A stretch of DNA of 64,000 nucleotides, taken from positions 62,001-126,000 of the forward strand of contig CANFRC010000002.1 in the NCBI GenBank assembly GCA_947449315.1, given 5' to 3'. Under the pieces are notes generated by a model. That model worked only from the letters and a program-made list of their open reading frames with translations, made no database searches and was not told the DNA's origin. This DNA is from Bacteroidota bacterium. GTDB lineage: Bacteria > Bacteroidota > Bacteroidia > 2-12-FULL-35-15. Below, one piece after another: positions 51,274 through 60,649 of the stretch. Positions within the stretch are counted from its first letter, which is position 1. The number at the start of each line of letters is the position of its first letter. Position numbers and translations under genes: made by a program.

Positions 51274-54200
51274 TTACTTATCCCTTAATAGCTGAATAAA
51301 CCCTTGTTTTTCAATTGTTTTGTTGTTCAATGAGACAGCCTTCATTACAAAGAAATAAACACCACTATTCGCCAAGTTTCCACTGTTTGTTCTCCCATCC
51401 CAGCCACCGGTAATAGTATCCCATTCAGTAATTTTTAATCCCCATCGGTCGTAGATCGAACAGCTTAATTCTTTGGTTGAAGTAGTTTTAATAAAGAAGA
51501 TATCGTTATTCCCATCACCGTTTGGAGTGAACACATTTGGTATTGAGAAAGTAGCATCGTTAGCAACAGTGATACATTCCTGAACGGAATCAACACAGAA
51601 AGACGTATTGCTTGCAATTAATGTGACACAATAGGTTCCTTCCGCAACGAAGGTATGAGAAGGAGAAGAAGTTGTTGCATTGTTGTTGATACCGGATGAC
51701 GGATCACCAAAGTCCCATAATAGTAATCCCCCATTTGTTGAAACATCTGTAAAAGAAACAGAGCTGTTTGGAGGAATAGCTCCGGAAGGGTCTGATGTAA
51801 AACTCGCTGTAGGAGTTGGAGATACTGTTATCATATTCGTGATCACGTTTGTGCCAACACAACCATTAAGATCGGAACAGGTTATGGTTATTGAATATGT
51901 TCCCGGACTTGAATAACAATGTGTTGATGTTGATGCAGAGCTAGTGGTACCATCCCCCAGATCATACAACATTGAATTACAATTGTTAGTTGCTGCTTCT
52001 GTGAATGTAACACAAACAGGAGCACATCCGCCTGTAACGTTTGAACTGAAACCAGGTGTTGGTGCAGGATTTACAGTAATTGACTGAGTTGCAGTATCAC
52101 CACATGGTCCACCAATTGAATAGGTGATTGTATTTATGCCTGCAGCAGCTACACTTGGATCAAATGTTCCTGTTGATGCATTTGTAATTCCGGTTCCTGA
52201 CCAGGTTCCACCGCTTGTTGCTGCATTTAAATTGAAAGGCGTTGCATTAGAACAAACTGGTGTAACAGCCGTAATAGATGCATTTGCAGCAGCTGTAATC
52301 GTAACAATCATTGTGTCTACAGCGCTACACGTTCCTGAAATAGAGTAGGTGATCAAATGTGTTCCTACTCCAGCAGTTGCCGGATCAAATGTACCTAAAG
52401 CAGCACTTGTTATTCCTGTTCCTGTCCATGTACCTCCTGACGTTGCAGCACTCAAATTAAATGAAGGAGTTCCAAGACATAGTGTCGGTGGTTGATTAAT
52501 CGTTGCATCGGCCGATGTATTGATAGTGATATTGATGGTGTCGGCACCACCGCAAGCTCCTGGTTGTGTATAAATAATTTGGTGTGTTCCTATACCTGCA
52601 GTTGCAGGGTCGAATGTTCCTGCAGAAGGATTTGTTATTCCTATTCCTGACCAAGTGCCGCCCGTACTTGCCGCAACTAATGTAATAGAAGAAGCACTGA
52701 TACACAGAGCAGAAACCGGTGTAATGGTAGGGTCAAGTAATGGACTAACATTTATAGTAACGGTTGATGTAGAAGGAGGACATGGTGCACTGGAGATGGT
52801 CCACTGAAAAACATTGGCTCCAACGCCTAAGCCTGTAATGCCTGAAGTTGGTGAAGTTGGTGTCGTGATTGTTCCGGCACCACTCACTAAGGTCCATACA
52901 CCTGTTCCTGTTGTTGGAGTATTACCAGCTAATGTAGCGGTAGTTCCGCAAAGGGTTTGATTCGATCCGGCAGCAGCTGTTGTTGGTCCGCCTGTGTTTG
53001 TGATTGTAACGGTTGATGTGGAGGTCGGACATCCTGCGCTGCTGATTGACCATTGAAACACATTGGCTCCTGCACCTAAACCGGTCACTCCTGATGTTGG
53101 AGAAGAAGGTGTGGTGATGGTTCCTGCACCGCTCACCAACGTCCAGGTCCCCGTTCCTGTAACAGGCGTATTTCCTGCTAATGTTGCGGAGGTGCTGCAC
53201 ACGGTTTGATTTATACCAGCATTGGCAGTTGTTGGTCCAGGATTCACGGTAACAATAACCGGTATTCTGTAAGTGCCAGGGCAAAATCCGACATAATAGG
53301 TTGTTGTGCTTGATAAGACAGGAGTAGTAAAAGTACCACCGGTTGCAATCGGGCTACCACCATTTGCTGCAGCATACCAATTAATTGTTGCAACAATAGT
53401 TCCATTGATAGACGCTGTTAATGTTGCAGTATTACCGGAACATATCGTTGCGTTGACACCAGAAATGGTGTCGACTCTTATTATTGCTTGATTGGTAAGA
53501 CCCACACCTCCCATGGTTGCACCATTTGGAAGAAATTCTGTAACATGAGGCGATTGAGAAATTCCATTGGAGCCGGCTAAAGATTGTTGAGAAGCTGCTG
53601 CAGGACCACTGGTAAGACCAATGTATCCACCGCCACCGCCACCACCTGGACCCTCTGCTTCAAAAAGACCTAAAGTTCCTTGGAGCTGGTTTCCTCCGAT
53701 ACCGCCATTCGCTTTGATAAAAACACCACTGACAGTTTTTACAGAATTTATTAAAATTGTTCCACCAGCACCACCTCCGCCACCAGCATCTTTTCCTGTA
53801 TTGGTACCTGAAATATTGGTACTGCCTCCGTTGGCACCGTTAGAAATAATGGAGTCATTTCCAGTTCCTGTAATTGTTCCGTAAGAAGTGATGTAAATAA
53901 TTCCGCCTCCAACACCACCAGCACCACCTTGATTGTTATCTTGTTCACCGGCACCACCACCGCCTCCTAAAAAGATTCTTCCTGTTGAATAATCCAAAGC
54001 TCTGCCACCTAGTCCTCCTAAATTATATCGGTACGAACCACCCCATGCGTTTGTTGAACCAACTGTTCCGGGGCCAAGTAAGGTTGCATTTTGATTGGAA
54101 TTAGAAAAAGCATATCCTCCTCTGCCACCTCCAGAAGAGGTGCTTGTTGCAAATCCTGCAGCTTCCAGGTTCCATGCAGTAGTCCAGCCGGCAACACTAT

Positions 54201-55071
54201 TATTCGGATTTCCTTGTCCGGTCCAGGTAGCAGAAGGACTCGCATTGCCACCGCCACCGCCACCGCAGTTCCATACGTTACCGCCACCGCCACCATTCGC
54301 TGGTGCTGCTCTGCAATATTTTCCACCATAAGGAGTATAATCAGTATCAAAACCGGCAACACTTTCACCTTTGTTTGTTCCTACATCTAAACTCACACAC
54401 GAATACAATCCTGTTGTGGTTCTTCCTGTTGATGTAAAAAGTGCACCACCTCTGAATCCGGTAGAAGAAGCGTTGATCTTTCCTCCCGCATTGATGATGG
54501 TGTTTCCATATACTTCAACAGATAAAACGCCACCCGTACTGCCATTCCAAGCCTGACAAGTTAAAACACCAGGAGAAGTTATGGTAAGTGTATTGTATCG
54601 TTGAACACGAATGATCTGCACTCTTCCAGCAGCAGTGTAACTATTGGTCAATCCGCAATCAACGGTGATGCTTGTTGAACTGGGCACAGCGGATACTTGA
54701 CAAAATTCAAATTTCCCTGTGTTGTTGTAGTTAGTTACGGAGCCCCAGGTGGCATCATTCGGATTACTAATGGTAGGCGTAAAAGCATCAGGAGCACCTA
54801 AAATAGTGGTTCCTTGCATTTGAATAATCATTATCAAGTCTCCAGCAGCAAGTGAATTTCCTGCGCCAAAGCGGGAGTTAGCGTTTAATCCGCTGGCAGC
54901 AACTGTAATAGTTGTTGCGCCTGAAGTGGCATCTGCTGTTAATGTGGTGTATTCATTCACAATTGTTCCGGCTGCATTAATGATTTTGTTGCCGTCAATT
55001 CCTCGTTGAGAAAAGGAAACAGACGATATTAAACAAAGGATTGTTGTGAAAATAGAATTAATAATTTTCAT
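51274..55071 (-). CDS. giant T9SS type B surface protein with Gly-rich domain, Ig-like and PKD repeats (paralogue 2)
   Basis: I start at ATG 55071 (MKIINSIFTTIL), giving 1265 residues; the open frame extends to 55152 but the leader fits here. Signal peptide ends SFSQ. The N-terminal third (to about 530) is Gly-rich with long G runs near 250-290 and 380-500. An Ig-like domain follows, two tandem repeats of about 82 residues (TLVSGAGTITTP in both), three of the 75-80-residue type shared with paralogue 1, two PKD domains and the T9SS type B end (SIPNVFTPNGDGNND). The two proteins differ mainly in the N-terminus, so they probably present different heads on a common stalk. Confidence 0.9.
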   Translation of the reverse strand: MKIINSIFTTILCLISSVSFSQRGIDGNKIINAAGTIVNEYTTLTADATSGATTITVAASGLNANSRFGAGNSLAAGDLIMIIQMQGTTILGAPDAFTPTISNPNDATWGSVTNYNNTGKFEFCQVSAVPSSTSITVDCGLTNSYTAAGRVQIIRVQRYNTLTITSPGVLTCQAWNGSTGGVLSVEVYGNTIINAGGKINASSTGFRGGALFTSTGRTTTGLYSCVSLDVGTNKGESVAGFDTDYTPYGGKYCRAAPANGGGGGNVWNCGGGGGGNASPSATWTGQGNPNNSVAGWTTAWNLEAAGFATSTSSGGGRGGYAFSNSNQNATLLGPGTVGSTNAWGGSYRYNLGGLGGRALDYSTGRIFLGGGGGAGEQDNNQGGAGGVGGGIIYITSYGTITGTGNDSIISNGANGGSTNISGTNTGKDAGGGGGAGGTILINSVKTVSGVFIKANGGIGGNQLQGTLGLFEAEGPGGGGGGGYIGLTSGPAAASQQSLAGSNGISQSPHVTEFLPNGATMGGVGLTNQAIIRVDTISGVNATICSGNTATLTASINGTIVATINWYAAANGGSPIATGGTFTTPVLSSTTTYYVGFCPGTYRIPVIVTVNPGPTTANAGINQTVCSTSATLAGNTPVTGTGTWTLVSGAGTITTPSSPTSGVTGLGAGANVFQWSISSAGCPTSTSTVTITNTGGPTTAAAGSNQTLCGTTATLAGNTPTTGTGVWTLVSGAGTITTPTSPTSGITGLGVGANVFQWTISSAPCPPSTSTVTINVSPLLDPTITPVSALCISASSITLVAASTGGTWSGIGITNPSAGTFDPATAGIGTHQIIYTQPGACGGADTINITINTSADATINQPPTLCLGTPSFNLSAATSGGTWTGTGITSAALGTFDPATAGVGTHLITYSISGTCSAVDTMIVTITAAANASITAVTPVCSNATPFNLNAATSGGTWSGTGITNASTGTFDPSVAAAGINTITYSIGGPCGDTATQSITVNPAPTPGFSSNVTGGCAPVCVTFTEAATNNCNSMLYDLGDGTTSSASTSTHCYSSPGTYSITITCSDLNGCVGTNVITNMITVSPTPTASFTSDPSGAIPPNSSVSFTDVSTNGGLLLWDFGDPSSGINNNATTSSPSHTFVAEGTYCVTLIASNTSFCVDSVQECITVANDATFSIPNVFTPNGDGNNDIFFIKTTSTKELSCSIYDRWGLKITEWDTITGGWDGRTNSGNLANSGVYFFVMKAVSLNNKTIEKQGFIQLLRDK

Positions 55072-55174
55072 GCGCGTCTTATAGGAGTTAATGTTCTTAC
55101 TATCAGTAAAATAAAACTCAGCCAAAGTAAAAGAAAATATCGATTTTAACAATATTCCGTCTAGCTAATTTATT

Positions 55175-56440
55175 TCAGCTGTTAATTTCTTTAAAAGGGT
55201 TGCGTGGGGTCCAGTCGGATGGTCTAAAATAATCCACAAAAGGTTTGATGATCCTATTGGATAGGGGGTTGCGGTGGCGGATGTAACAAGTTAATTCCAG
55301 AGCTTCTGCGCCAACGGTGCTTTTTATCTCAGATGCTGTTCGGCCTAGAAGAAGTCTTTTTGATCCATTTTCTATCGCTTCTTTCACATAATCGTAAAGA
55401 ATGTTCTGATAAATGTCTATTTCTCTGTTCAGGGAATAATCTAATCCGATGAAGTGCGCTTCGTTTTCTTCTTTTAAAATAAAAGTAGTTTTAAATCCTA
55501 CTAATTTTTGATGGTAATAATAGGCGGTGAAACTAAATTTATTGCCCATTACTTTTTTCATTTCTGCAAAATAAGAGGAGGTGAGAGCAGCCATTCTGAA
55601 TTTCGCTTTCAGATGAACATTGTTGTAAAGGTGCTGAATCTCATTCGAGTTGGCTAAGATATCTTCTTCACTAAAATATCTTCTTTCAATATCAGTCCCT
55701 TTTTTTACAACATTTTTAGCTCTGTTTCTGTATTTTTTACTCATCGCATTTTGGTACTCCTGAAATGTTTTCCAATGAATCGGAATCATCATATTCGGTT
55801 CTACCAAGAAATCGTGGTATTTAAATTCTTCAAATTCCTTCATCACATTTAAAGAGGAGGTATAAAAATCTTTAACGAGTACTGCCGCAATTTTCCCTCT
55901 TGTTTTTTCTGCTTTGCTGATGCTGTGAATAACAGCTGCTAAGGCATCGATCGCTTTTGTTTTATCTGTTTCCGGGATGCATGTAAAGCCGTGTTCTCCA
56001 CTTATACAGGCGTTTCCGCAGATCAACAATCGCAAGTTGATTCTGTCGGCCGTTTTGATGATGTGATTGATGATGTGATTGGTGATGTAATCGGTAACGA
56101 TGCAGGAATAATCGGAATTATCTTTTTCTAAAAAGTCTCCAAAGCTTTCAGATGAAAAATCGATCACCTGAAAATAAGCAATGGCCACCGGTTTTGCTTT
56201 ATCATAAATAATAGCATAATGAAAATGCATATTATCAGGTCGTTGGTTTTCTAAAACAGTTAAGAAGGGGAAATTTAAAAATTCGCTGCCATAGCCTGCA
56301 ACAGTATTCCAATGTTCTTTTTTGATCCGACTTACCGAATCGTAAACTATAAAAGTGAATCCGGAAGATTCTTTGGGAAGCGCGGATTTTTTTTTGTTCT
56401 GTATTTTATCGCAAGAGATTAGCATCGTTTCGTACAACAA
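55175..56440 (-). CDS. FemAB/GNAT-like N-acyltransferase family protein
   Basis: This 421-residue protein has the double GNAT look of FemAB and lipid-II-type aminoacyl transferases, with segments HYAIIYDKAKPVAIAYFQVIDF near residue 75, MSKKYRNRAKNVVKKG near 230, FTAYYYHQKLVGFKTTFIL near 295 and a final RHRNPLSNRI. No signal peptide or membrane span is seen. Related proteins in bacteria are called peptidogalycan biosynthesis or GNAT family; the donor and acceptor are unknown. It starts 5 bp after the DUF885 gene stop, so the two are probably one operon. Confidence 0.7.
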   Translation of the reverse strand: MLYETMLISCDKIQNKKKSALPKESSGFTFIVYDSVSRIKKEHWNTVAGYGSEFLNFPFLTVLENQRPDNMHFHYAIIYDKAKPVAIAYFQVIDFSSESFGDFLEKDNSDYSCIVTDYITNHIINHIIKTADRINLRLLICGNACISGEHGFTCIPETDKTKAIDALAAVIHSISKAEKTRGKIAAVLVKDFYTSSLNVMKEFEEFKYHDFLVEPNMMIPIHWKTFQEYQNAMSKKYRNRAKNVVKKGTDIERRYFSEEDILANSNEIQHLYNNVHLKAKFRMAALTSSYFAEMKKVMGNKFSFTAYYYHQKLVGFKTTFILKEENEAHFIGLDYSLNREIDIYQNILYDYVKEAIENGSKRLLLGRTASEIKSTVGAEALELTCYIRHRNPLSNRIIKPFVDYFRPSDWTPRNPFKEINS

Positions 56441-56445
56441 TTTAT

Positions 56446-58230
56446 TTAGTTGTTTTGTTCTGCCAACATTAATTCTTTAATATATTTAACAGGAGCGCTT
56501 CCATAACTTAAAAATTTCTCATGGAATTCTTTTAACTTAAATTTGTCGCCCATCTGTTTTTTTAGTTCTTCACGGAAATCGTAGATCTCGGTATAACCGG
56601 TGAAATAGCAGCAGAGCTGAACCTGAGTGACGGATACACGTTTCCATTTTCCTTCTGCTTCTGTTTTTTCCTGAAATGCCTCTTTCATTAATAAATTCAT
56701 TGCGTCTTCCTTGCTCATGTTTTTTGTATGAACGCTATAATCTAAAATGGTATTGCAAGTGCTTCTTAAATTCCATTTGTAATACATCAGCCACATTTCG
56801 TCCTCATTGTTTCCATATCCGTTTTCTAACATCATCCGTTCCGAATACACTGCCCACCCTTCTATCATGGCATTGTTTCCGAATAATGATTTTATCAAAC
56901 TGGGCGATTGATTGCTGTATACCAATTGTGTGTAATGGCCGGGGATCGCTTCATGAATACTTAAGATCTGAAGGATGTAATAATTGTATTCACGCAAATA
57001 ACTTTCTGCTTTTTCTCTATCCCAACCGGCAAGACTTCCTACATTATAATAGGTGTTCCCTTTTTTATCGTAAGGACCTGGAGCGGAAATGGAAGCTCCT
57101 GCAACGCCTGCCATGTAATCTGGCTCTTTGCGCACAACCAGTGGTTTGGAAGGGTCGATGAAGATCAGGTCTTTCTGCTTGATAAAATCAACCAGTTGAG
57201 GAATTTGTTTTTCGATGGTGGATTGAAATTCTTCCGGCTTCACATGCTTCTCCGAAATTTTATCGATCACCATTTTAATTAATTGAAGTGAATCCTTTGG
57301 TTTTTCCATCGGACCTTTTTGTCCCCAGGTAGCAGGATTATCCAAATACTTGCTCCATAATTTAGTGGCAAGTACATACATTTTTTCATGCAATTCTTTT
57401 TTATGAGCAATTGCTTTTTCGTAGATCTGATCAACAGTATAACCTGATTGAATATCGAATTCAAATTTTTTTGCATACAACTCTTTTCCTAAACGAAAAC
57501 TACGAGGTGTTTTATTATCGAGCTTTTTTAACCATTCTACAAAACCTTTGATTGCCTTCACCGATTCTTTTGCGGTCGCTTCCATCGCTTGTTTTTCACG
57601 CTCTGCCAATTTTACGTTCTTCATTGCTTCATGAAAGTCCGTTTCAAAAACAGAGATGCCGCCTAAGTTTTGATCAATCGCCAATTGTGTATGTTCAATG
57701 GTTGGATTTTTAATGTTCTTTTTTGCTGCTTCGTAGTAGGCAGGAATGTTCGCCATCTTCAGATAAAAGTTGTGGAGACGAACATCCAAGGAATCGTAAT
57801 TGCCATTTAACATTTCAGCGAAAGCGCCGGAAATATTGTATTCAGAAGGGTTCCACTCAAATGATTTTTGTTCGTTGATCGACCATTCAATCGACTTTAA
57901 TTGATTCTCGATCATGTAATAATCTGTTTTATTATTATCCGAAAGAGAAGCGAGGTCGTATGTTTTTAATGAGTCGAGGTTCGCTTTTGCAAAGGCTAAT
58001 TCTTTTGCGCGGGAAGCATCATCAGGAACAATTAAAACACTGTCGTATGTATGGTACCCTTGGCTGCTTGCCCATCCAGGATAGGTTTTCCAAAGCTCTT
58101 CTATAAAGTTTGTTTTGTAGGTATCAAATGGAGGGTTTTTATCAGCAGCTGTTGTTGTATCTGTAGATTGTTTATTAACGCAGGATGCTAGAATGCTGCA
58201 TAATAAAAGTGCGGAAGCTAATTTTTTCAT
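56446..58230 (-). CDS. DUF885 family metallopeptidase-like lipoprotein
   Basis: This 594-residue lipoprotein has a lipobox SILASC (Cys 17) and the DUF885 domain across most of its length. HEAIPGHYTQ, near residue 424, is the metal-binding HExxxGH type signature. YNVGSLAGWDREKAESYL near 392 and a downstream EGWAVYSERMM, with a Glu that could complete the zinc site, are typical. Family members are predicted carboxypeptidases or aminopeptidases on the cell surface or in the periplasm. It is followed by the FemAB-like gene (5 bp) and diverges from a prolyl oligopeptidase lipoprotein, so two peptidases share one intergenic region. Confidence 0.9.
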   Translation of the reverse strand: MKKLASALLLCSILASCVNKQSTDTTTAADKNPPFDTYKTNFIEELWKTYPGWASSQGYHTYDSVLIVPDDASRAKELAFAKANLDSLKTYDLASLSDNNKTDYYMIENQLKSIEWSINEQKSFEWNPSEYNISGAFAEMLNGNYDSLDVRLHNFYLKMANIPAYYEAAKKNIKNPTIEHTQLAIDQNLGGISVFETDFHEAMKNVKLAEREKQAMEATAKESVKAIKGFVEWLKKLDNKTPRSFRLGKELYAKKFEFDIQSGYTVDQIYEKAIAHKKELHEKMYVLATKLWSKYLDNPATWGQKGPMEKPKDSLQLIKMVIDKISEKHVKPEEFQSTIEKQIPQLVDFIKQKDLIFIDPSKPLVVRKEPDYMAGVAGASISAPGPYDKKGNTYYNVGSLAGWDREKAESYLREYNYYILQILSIHEAIPGHYTQLVYSNQSPSLIKSLFGNNAMIEGWAVYSERMMLENGYGNNEDEMWLMYYKWNLRSTCNTILDYSVHTKNMSKEDAMNLLMKEAFQEKTEAEGKWKRVSVTQVQLCCYFTGYTEIYDFREELKKQMGDKFKLKEFHEKFLSYGSAPVKYIKELMLAEQNN

Positions 58231-58342
58231 AGGAATTATTTTGGAGTGATAAAGGTATGATAAATTTTAGATTTCTGATAGTTGGCCTTTTGCCGAAAAA
58301 TAGTATTCGGATATTTTATAAAATCCGTTTCATTTATTTGTC

Positions 58343-58350
58343 TAAATTTG
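58343..58350 (+). promoter_or_regulatory. -7 promoter box (TAAATTTG) of the prolyl oligopeptidase gene
   Basis: Exact TAnnTTTG match 21 bp before the ATG at 58372, inside a longer open frame that begins at 58282; it favours the later start. Confidence 0.45.
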
Positions 58351-58371
58351 ATTTGCATAAAAAATAAAATC

Positions 58372-60498
58372 ATGTACAAAAAACTTTCTCCGATCATTAT
58401 TCTTTCTGTTTTCGCATCCTGTAGTGGCGGACAAAAAAAAGAAGAGCAGGCTAAACTCACTTACCCAGCTACACGAAAAGTGGATACCGTTGATACGTAT
58501 TTCGGTACCAAAATAGCCGATCCATATCGTTGGCTAGAGGATGATAAATCTGCAGAAACAGGAGAATGGGTGAAAGCACAAAATGCAGTGACGAATGATT
58601 ATTTGTCTAAAATTCCTTTCAGAGATAAGATAAAAGAACGTTTGACCAAGATTTGGAATTTCGAAAAAGTAACTGCTCCTTTCAAAAAAGGGAAAAATTA
58701 TTTCTTCTATAAAAATAATGGAATTCAAAACCAAAGTGTGTTGTATGTTCAGGAGGGATTGAATGGCACACCAAAAATATTATTGGATCCGAATACATTG
58801 GCTACTGATGGAACTGCTTCTTTAGGTGGTTTGTCTATCAGTAAAGATTCTAAATATATTGCTTACAGTATTAACAGAGCAGGCTCTGATTGGGAAGAGA
58901 TTTTTGTGATGGAAATTGATGGCGCAAAAAAATTAGCAGATGATATTAAATGGGTGAAGTTTTCCGATATTGCTTGGAAAGGCCACGGTTTCTATTACAG
59001 CGCATACGATGCACCGAAGAAAGGTGGTAGTGAGTTGTCGAATAAAAATGAATATCATAAAGTGTATTACCACACTGTAGGGGAGGATCAAAGCAAAGAT
59101 GTGTTGGTGTATGAAGATAAAGCACATGCATTAAGGAATTTTTCAGCCGCTACTACTGAAGATGAAAAATTATTGTTGTTATATGGTTCGGAATCAACCA
59201 GCGGTTCATCACTTGCAGTGAAGGAATTGGATAAACCGAATGCTCCGTTCATTTCGCTGGTAGATAATTTTGATAATAATTATGGTGTAGTCGGAAACGA
59301 TGGAAACTTTCTGTACGTAACAACAGACAAAGGAGCACCTAAATATCAATTGCTGAAGATCGATATTCACGGCAAGCCTGGATATGAAAATTGGAAAAAA
59401 ATTATTCCTGAGTCGAGTGATCTTTTGGAAAGTGTTTCTCTAAGCAATGGAAAGTTTATTGCAAAATATCTGAAAGATGTTACCACTCGTTTGTTTGTTT
59501 TTGATATGGATGGTAGGAAAGAAAAAGAAATTCAACTTCCCGGTTTGTGCAAGGTAGATGCGCTTGACAGTGATAAAGACGATAGCCTTGCGTTCTTCTC
59601 ATTCAATACATTCGTTGCTCCTCCGGTAATTTATAAATACAACATGCTTACCGATAAGATGTCGATTTGGTTTAAGCCAACGATCGATTTTAAATCGGAT
59701 GATTTTGAAACCAAGCAAGTGTTTTATACCAGCAAAGACGGAACAAAAATTCCGATGTTTATCACCTGTAAAAAAGGATTGGTGTTGGATGGAAATAATC
59801 CCTGTTTCCTTTTCGGATATGGTGGTTTCAATTCGTATTATTCACCAGAGTTCAGAATGGATAGAGCTTTGTTCTTGGAAAATGGCGGAGTGTATGCGAT
59901 CCCGGGCTTGCGTGGTGGTGGCGATTATGGTGAGGAATGGCACAAAGCAGGAACAAAATGTCAGAAACAAAATGTATTCGACGATTTTATTGCAGCAGCC
60001 GAATATTTGATCAAAGAAAAATATACCTGTCATGATAAACTAGCTATTCATGGTCGTTCGAACGGAGGTTTACTTATCGGAGCAGTGATGACGCAGCGTC
60101 CTGATCTTGCAAAAGTGGCCATACCAACCGTTGGTGTTTTGGATATGTTGCGTTTTCATAAATTCACGATCGGCTGGTCCTGGACCAGTGATTATGGTTC
60201 TAGTGATAATAAAGAAGAGTTTGATTGCATCATTAAATATTCGCCTTTGCAAAATGTTAAAGAAGTAGAATATCCTGCAACATTGGTGACAACGGGTGAT
60301 CATGACGACAGAGTAGTTCCGGCACATTCATTTAAATTCATTGCCACCTTGCAGGAAAAGCAAAAAGGAAAGAATCCAGTGTTAGTGCGTATTGATACAA
60401 ATGCGGGTCACGGTGCAGGGAAACCTACATCCAAACAAATTGATGAATTTGCCGACATCTGGAGTTTTGTATTCTTTAATTTAGGAATGAACTATTAA
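58372..60498 (+). CDS. Prolyl oligopeptidase (S9A) lipoprotein
   Basis: This enzyme cleaves short peptides after proline. I start at ATG 58372 (MYKKLSPIIIL), which gives a lipobox VFASC (Cys 16) and 708 residues; the open frame goes back to 58282 but a promoter box lies inside it. The seven-bladed propeller domain begins near DPYRWLEDDKSAETGEWVKAQN, and the hydrolase domain has the nucleophile GRSNGG (Ser near 563), TGDHDDRVVP with the catalytic Asp near 643, and NAGHGAGKP with the His near 679. Like many Bacteroidota, it is a secreted lipoprotein rather than cytoplasmic. It likely works with the DUF885 peptidase in peptide use. Confidence 0.95.
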   Translation: MYKKLSPIIILSVFASCSGGQKKEEQAKLTYPATRKVDTVDTYFGTKIADPYRWLEDDKSAETGEWVKAQNAVTNDYLSKIPFRDKIKERLTKIWNFEKVTAPFKKGKNYFFYKNNGIQNQSVLYVQEGLNGTPKILLDPNTLATDGTASLGGLSISKDSKYIAYSINRAGSDWEEIFVMEIDGAKKLADDIKWVKFSDIAWKGHGFYYSAYDAPKKGGSELSNKNEYHKVYYHTVGEDQSKDVLVYEDKAHALRNFSAATTEDEKLLLLYGSESTSGSSLAVKELDKPNAPFISLVDNFDNNYGVVGNDGNFLYVTTDKGAPKYQLLKIDIHGKPGYENWKKIIPESSDLLESVSLSNGKFIAKYLKDVTTRLFVFDMDGRKEKEIQLPGLCKVDALDSDKDDSLAFFSFNTFVAPPVIYKYNMLTDKMSIWFKPTIDFKSDDFETKQVFYTSKDGTKIPMFITCKKGLVLDGNNPCFLFGYGGFNSYYSPEFRMDRALFLENGGVYAIPGLRGGGDYGEEWHKAGTKCQKQNVFDDFIAAAEYLIKEKYTCHDKLAIHGRSNGGLLIGAVMTQRPDLAKVAIPTVGVLDMLRFHKFTIGWSWTSDYGSSDNKEEFDCIIKYSPLQNVKEVEYPATLVTTGDHDDRVVPAHSFKFIATLQEKQKGKNPVLVRIDTNAGHGAGKPTSKQIDEFADIWSFVFFNLGMNY

Positions 60499-60515
60499 TA
60501 GCATGAGAATTTTTT

Positions 60516-60549
60516 AAAGGCTATTTCTTCTTTTATAACAGCCTTTTTT
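60516..60549 (+). terminator. weak terminator of the prolyl oligopeptidase gene
   Basis: AAAGGCT and AGCCTTT form a 7-bp stem with a 17-base loop, followed by T-run (TTTTTTC). It lies 18 bp after the stop. Confidence 0.65.
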
Positions 60550-60649
60550 CTTTTAAAAAACAATATCAATTACCAATATTAATTGTTAATTAATATGGTT
60601 TAAAGCTATAGAATCACTATTTTTAATAAAAAATTTAAATCAGTTTTCA

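Noticed and set aside
52100-53250. Repeating DNA units as a CRISPR or satellite array
   Set aside because: The units are long (about 230-250 bp), in frame, and encode Ig-like protein repeats.
53621-54390. Plus-strand open frames with Pro-rich products opposite the larger surface protein
   Set aside because: They are reverse readings of Gly codon runs (ggt/gga give acc/tcc), have no start context, and lie inside a well-supported gene.
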